Below, in pieces: positions 5,439-7,359 of a stretch of 7,359 nucleotides of DNA (the stretch's first letter is position 1; every line of letters begins with the position of its first letter). The DNA lies in the NCBI GenBank assembly GCA_016936035.1, contig JAFGPU010000449.1, forward strand, positions 1 to 7,359, in the 5' to 3' direction. Source of the DNA: Acidimicrobiales bacterium (GTDB lineage: Bacteria; Actinomycetota; Acidimicrobiia; Acidimicrobiales; VFJN01). A program made the translations under genes and the position numbers. Under the pieces are notes generated by a model, which was not told the DNA's origin, did not search any database, and worked only from the letters and a program-made list of their open reading frames with translations.

Positions 5439-5452
5439 CGGTGTTGTAGAAG
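5439..5452 (+). promoter_or_regulatory. Candidate -10/operator motif upstream of the SnoaL-like gene
   Basis: CGGTGTTGTAGAAG resembles the motif at 1938-1951 at 11 of 14 positions. TAGAAG could serve as a -10, placing a transcript start just at or before the palindrome at 5457-5479. No clear -35 is visible. Confidence 0.3.
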
Positions 5453-5456
5453 AGGA

Positions 5457-5479
5457 CGACCTCGGGTGACCTGAGGTCG
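5457..5479. promoter_or_regulatory. 23-bp near-perfect palindrome before the SnoaL-like gene (operator or leader hairpin)
   Basis: The left arm starts CGACCTC and the right arm ends GAGGTCG, with GGT-G-ACC at the centre. Ten of the eleven base pairs are Watson-Crick; the eleventh (G5464 with T5472) would be a G-U wobble in RNA. It lies between a candidate -10 and the purine-rich ribosome binding site at 5480-5490. As DNA it has the size and symmetry of a repressor operator. As RNA it would be a stem ending one base before the GGGGGGAG site. No T-tract follows, so it is not a standard terminator. Confidence 0.6.
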
Positions 5480-5490
5480 AGGGGGGAGAG

Positions 5491-5967
5491 ATGGATCACA
5501 TGGTCGCGAGCGAGGACCCGCTGGCGGTCCATGCCCGGCTGCGTGCGCTGTCGGTCGCCTACGCCAGCGGCGTGGATCGGCGGGACCGCGACCGCCTGCT
5601 CAGCGCCTTCCACCCCGACGCGTCGCTCGCCGTCGTGACCGACGGCGGTCCGCACGAGCCGCGCCGCGTGCTGCAGGGCCACGCCGAGCTGGGGCGCATC
5701 GTGGAGCTGATCGCCCGCTTCCCGAAGACGTTCCACATGCTGGGCCAGGCCTCCTACGAGGTCGACGGCGGTGACGCCGAGGGCGAGGTGTACTGCATCG
5801 CCCACCACCTCGATCCGGCGGCAGGGGACGGCGCGACGATGGTGATGTACATCCGGTACCTGGACCGCTACCGCGCAGAGGACGGCGGCGTGTGGCGCAT
5901 CGCCGAGCGCCGCGTCGTGGTCGACTGGCAGGCGACGTACGCCCATCGCCCCGGGGCCGCGATCTGA
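5491..5967 (+). CDS. SnoaL-like / NTF2-fold protein
   Basis: A 158-residue protein with the cone-shaped alpha+beta SnoaL/NTF2 pattern. It opens with a helix containing LRALSVAYASGVDRRD (residues 17-32), then RLLSAFHPDASL (35-46), a helix around 65-76, TFHMLGQASYEVDG (80-93) and a long beta-sheet region ending WRIAERRVVVDW. Tyr24, Asp29, His82 and His106 fall where polar active-site residues occur in scytalone-dehydratase-like and SnoaL_4 proteins. This fold serves isomerases, dehydratases, hydrolases and dioxygenase small subunits, so the reaction is not predictable. The ATG at 5491 follows the GGGGGGAGAG purine tract directly; ATG at 5500 is an alternative start. It is divergent from the DapB-like gene, behind a palindrome that may regulate it. 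Confidence 0.87.
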   Translation: MDHMVASEDPLAVHARLRALSVAYASGVDRRDRDRLLSAFHPDASLAVVTDGGPHEPRRVLQGHAELGRIVELIARFPKTFHMLGQASYEVDGGDAEGEVYCIAHHLDPAAGDGATMVMYIRYLDRYRAEDGGVWRIAERRVVVDWQATYAHRPGAAI

Positions 5968-5975
5968 CGTTCGGT

Positions 5976-5998
5976 GGCGCGCGGCTGGTCAGCGCGCC
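5976..5998. terminator. GC hairpin between the convergent SnoaL-like and YdeI-like genes
   Basis: GGCGCGC (5976-5982) and GCGCGCC (5992-5998) are perfect 7-base arms around a 9-base loop, starting 8 bases after the SnoaL-like stop codon. The inner GCTG-GT-CAGC offers an alternative pairing. There is no T-tract on either side. Its place between two convergent genes makes bidirectional termination plausible. Confidence 0.45.
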
Positions 5999-6026
5999 TC
6001 GGCACTGGCGGGCGATGGCTCGCGCG

Positions 6027-6626
6027 TCAGTCCTGCCCTTCGGCGTCGCCGGCAACGGTGGGGATCGCCTCCAGCGTGGCCATCAGCTTGTCCACGCGGG
6101 CAGCTCGTGCGGCGGGCGTCCGCGCCTGGAGCACGGGAAGGTAGAGGCGGTACTGGCTCGTCCTGTCCATCGCGCCGAAGACCTGCTGCGCCCGCCGGTT
6201 TCGCTGGAGCGCGGCGACGACGTCGACGGGAACCGTGGCGTCCTTCTGTCCCGCGTACGCCGCCTCCCATCGGCCGTCCGCCTGCGCAGCACGGACCTCG
6301 GCCAACCCGGGCTCGCGCATGCGCCCGGCGGCGATCAGCGCCTCGACCTTGTCGACGTTCACCCGCGACCACAGGCTCCTGGGCCGGCGTGGCACGTACT
6401 TCTGCAGGTAGTAGCCGTCGTCCGCCGACCGGCGTTGGCCCGAGATCCAGCCGTAGCACAACCCGATGTCGACGACTTCGTCGCTCGTCACCGAGGGAAC
6501 GCCCGAGCCCTTCTTCGCCAGTTTCAGCCAGACCCCGGCCCGGCGCCCGTGGTTGTCCGCCAACCACGACTCCCACGCCGCAGCGTCCCTGAAGGCGATG
6601 ACCTCAACACCATCGAGCGTCTCCAT
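6027..6626 (-). CDS. YdeI/OmdA-family protein
   Basis: A 199-residue soluble protein of the YdeI/OmpD-associated (OmdA) family. Family signatures are WLADNHGRRAGVWLKLAKKGSG (residues 21-42), the near-invariant CYGWISGQ (57-64), YYLQKYVPRRPRSLWSRVN (72-90), then VEALIAAGRM, GLAEV and DGRWEAAY. The C-terminal part has the ATVP...AL...N..A...F pattern and a basic helix. In Salmonella, YdeI/OmdA has been linked to resistance to cationic antimicrobial peptides; whether that applies here is unknown. The ATG at 6626 has no Shine-Dalgarno site, but CAGACT lies 7 bases upstream, consistent with a leaderless transcript. It converges on the SnoaL-like gene, is divergent from the winged-helix regulator, and is probably not functionally tied to the catabolic genes. 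Confidence 0.9.
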   Translation of the reverse strand: METLDGVEVIAFRDAAAWESWLADNHGRRAGVWLKLAKKGSGVPSVTSDEVVDIGLCYGWISGQRRSADDGYYLQKYVPRRPRSLWSRVNVDKVEALIAAGRMREPGLAEVRAAQADGRWEAAYAGQKDATVPVDVVAALQRNRRAQQVFGAMDRTSQYRLYLPVLQARTPAARAARVDKLMATLEAIPTVAGDAEGQD

Positions 6627-6633
6627 CGGGCCC

Positions 6634-6639
6634 AGTCTG
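6634..6639 (-). promoter_or_regulatory. Possible -10 of a leaderless YdeI-like transcript
   Basis: On the minus strand CAGACT (6639 to 6634) is followed by 7 bases and the ATG at 6626. CAGACT matches the A and final T of TANNNT only, so the element is weak. The lack of a ribosome binding site supports it indirectly. Confidence 0.3.
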
Positions 6640-6668
6640 GCGGAAGTCGAGTGCCAGCGGTCCGACCC

Positions 6669-6685
6669 GCGGCGTTGAGCGCCGC
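6669..6685. repeat. Small GC hairpin in the YdeI/regulator divergent gap
   Basis: GCGGCG (6669-6674) and CGCCGC (6680-6685) are perfect arms around the loop TTGAG. It lies upstream of both divergent genes, so it is not a terminator of either. It may be a binding site or a chance feature of GC-rich DNA. Confidence 0.3.
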
Positions 6686-6735
6686 CCGCGGCCGGCCCAG
6701 GTCACGGCGCACGTCAGCAGGCAGGAGCGCGTTGG

Positions 6736-6741
6736 TAGAGT
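6736..6741 (+). promoter_or_regulatory. -10 element of a probable leaderless transcript
   Basis: TAGAGT fits TANNNT and ends 7 bases before the A of the ATG at 6749, where transcription would be expected to start. There is no Shine-Dalgarno sequence at usable distance; an AGGAG at 6723-6727 is 21 bases away. No strong -35 is seen. Confidence 0.45.
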
Positions 6742-6748
6742 GCGCGCC

Positions 6749-7359
6749 ATGGCGAGGCGGCGGTGGTGGTTCGGCGCGTGCCTGCTCGATGTCGAGGCCC
6801 GTGAGCTGTTGGTCGACGGCCAGCCCGTCGAGCTCGAGCCCCGCACCCTCGCCGTGCTCGTCTACCTGATCGAGCACCGTGACCGGACGGTTCCCAAGGA
6901 AGAGCTGCTCGACTCGATCTGGGGCGACCGGTTCGTCGGTGAGTCGGCCCTCACGTCGCAGATCAAGGTCGCCCGGTCCGCGATCGGCGACGACGGCCGC
7001 ACCCAGGGGATGATCAAGACGGTGCACCGTGTCGGCTACCGGTTCATCGGCGACGTCGTCGAGCAGCAGGTCGCGGGGCGTGGCGAGGGCCGTGGCGGGG
7101 AGAGCGGACGTTCCCTCTCGGCCGGCTGGTCGTCGCCGCCGAGCAAGGCCGTCCTCGGGCGCGATGCCGACCTCCACGCCGTGCGCGCCCGCCTCGCCGA
7201 CCACCGCGTGGTCACCCTGACCGGGCCGGCCGGGGTCGGCAAGACGTCGCTCGCCCGCGCCCTGCTGGACGACCCCGGTGGCCGGTCAAGCGCCCGGTGG
7301 TTCTGCGAGCTGGGCGACACCCGTGACCCGGACGCGATCGCCAACGTCGTGCTGACCGC
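6749..7359 (+). CDS. OmpR-type winged-helix regulator fused to a P-loop NTPase domain (N-terminal part, runs off right edge)
   Basis: 203 complete codons are visible before the window ends. Residues 6-100 form an OmpR/PhoB-type winged helix: WWFGACLLDVEARELLVDG, the LEPRTLAVLVYLIEH helix (29-43), KEELLDSIWGD (50-60), the recognition-helix region ALTSQIKVARSAIGD (67-81), and the wing TVHRVGYRFIG (91-101). There is no receiver domain in front of it. A Gly/Ser/Arg-rich linker (about 109-132) leads to LGRDADL (136-142) and a Walker A motif GPAGVGKT (159-166), the start of an NB-ARC/AAA-type ATPase. This layout is typical of large actinobacterial one-component regulators (SARP/AfsR-like or LAL-like) that continue into an ATPase and often TPR repeats; the continuation is outside the window. 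Target genes unknown. Confidence 0.9.
   Translation, partial: MARRRWWFGACLLDVEARELLVDGQPVELEPRTLAVLVYLIEHRDRTVPKEELLDSIWGDRFVGESALTSQIKVARSAIGDDGRTQGMIKTVHRVGYRFIGDVVEQQVAGRGEGRGGESGRSLSAGWSSPPSKAVLGRDADLHAVRARLADHRVVTLTGPAGVGKTSLARALLDDPGGRSSARWFCELGDTRDPDAIANVVLT

Noticed and set aside
4401..5474. 357-residue plus-strand frame opposite the DapB-like gene
   Set aside because: Asp/Gly/Arg/Val-rich shadow; no domain.
4588..5946. 452-residue minus-strand frame overlapping the DapB-like and SnoaL-like genes
   Set aside because: It is out of frame with the DapB-like gene and antisense to the SnoaL-like gene, with Arg-rich low-complexity sequence.
5892..6869. 325-residue plus-strand frame across the YdeI-like gene and into the regulator
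   Set aside because: It would overlap three supported genes and has no motifs.
1..7359. CRISPR array, tRNA/rRNA, insertion sequence, toxin-antitoxin or phage-defence module
   Set aside because: No regularly spaced repeats, RNA-gene signatures, transposase motifs or paired small toxin-like genes were seen on either strand.

Overview
The window is very GC-rich, its codons end almost always in G or C, and it encodes an F420-type luciferase-like oxidoreductase next to TetR, SDR and CaiB-type CoA-transferase genes. That gene set suggests a high-GC actinobacterium; an environmental lineage such as Acidimicrobiia or a mycobacterial relative would fit. This placement is an inference from gene content and composition. 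There is no rRNA, tRNA, CRISPR array, insertion sequence or phage gene. Ten protein genes are supported (two cut by the window edges), plus one candidate 18-codon leader ORF. No stretch longer than about 200 bases lacks a gene.

Positions 1-1866 (minus strand) hold an apparent operon read right to left: a TetR repressor, a classical short-chain dehydrogenase/reductase, and the N-terminal part of a family III (CaiB/BaiF) CoA-transferase whose GTG start overlaps the SDR stop by 4 bases. Positions 1867-2058 form a divergent control region. It contains a TAGAAC promoter-like or operator-like motif and a possible 18-codon leader ORF that ends on the next gene's start codon.

Positions 2059-4261 (plus strand) carry a luciferase-like (probably F420-dependent) oxidoreductase, an NAD(P)H-dependent FMN reductase/flavodoxin-fold protein, and a 114-residue protein resembling the uncharacterised DUF6614 family. 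Short tandem repeats lie in both gaps around the flavodoxin-fold gene. The last gene converges on a minus-strand gene at 4281-5333 for a large DapB-like/2,4-diaminopentanoate-dehydrogenase-like NAD(P)-dependent oxidoreductase, with a perfect GC hairpin at the junction. That gene is divergent from a plus-strand SnoaL/NTF2-like gene (5491-5967), which has a striking 23-bp palindrome just before its ribosome binding site.

The SnoaL-like gene converges on a minus-strand YdeI/OmdA-family gene (6027-6626), again with a GC hairpin between them. The YdeI gene is divergent from an OmpR-type winged-helix/P-loop NTPase regulator that runs off the right edge. Both of these divergent genes lack a Shine-Dalgarno sequence and look leaderless.

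Taken together, positions 1 to about 5967 look like an accessory catabolic neighbourhood for a CoA-activated or cyclic/lipophilic substrate: CoA transfer, alcohol/ketone redox, flavin- or F420-dependent redox, a flavin reductase and a SnoaL-fold isomerase/dehydratase/hydrolase, under TetR control. The substrate cannot be read from the sequence. No clearly new multi-gene system is visible. The most notable points are the leader ORF, the 5457-5479 palindrome, the poorly characterised 114-residue family, and the small intergenic duplications.
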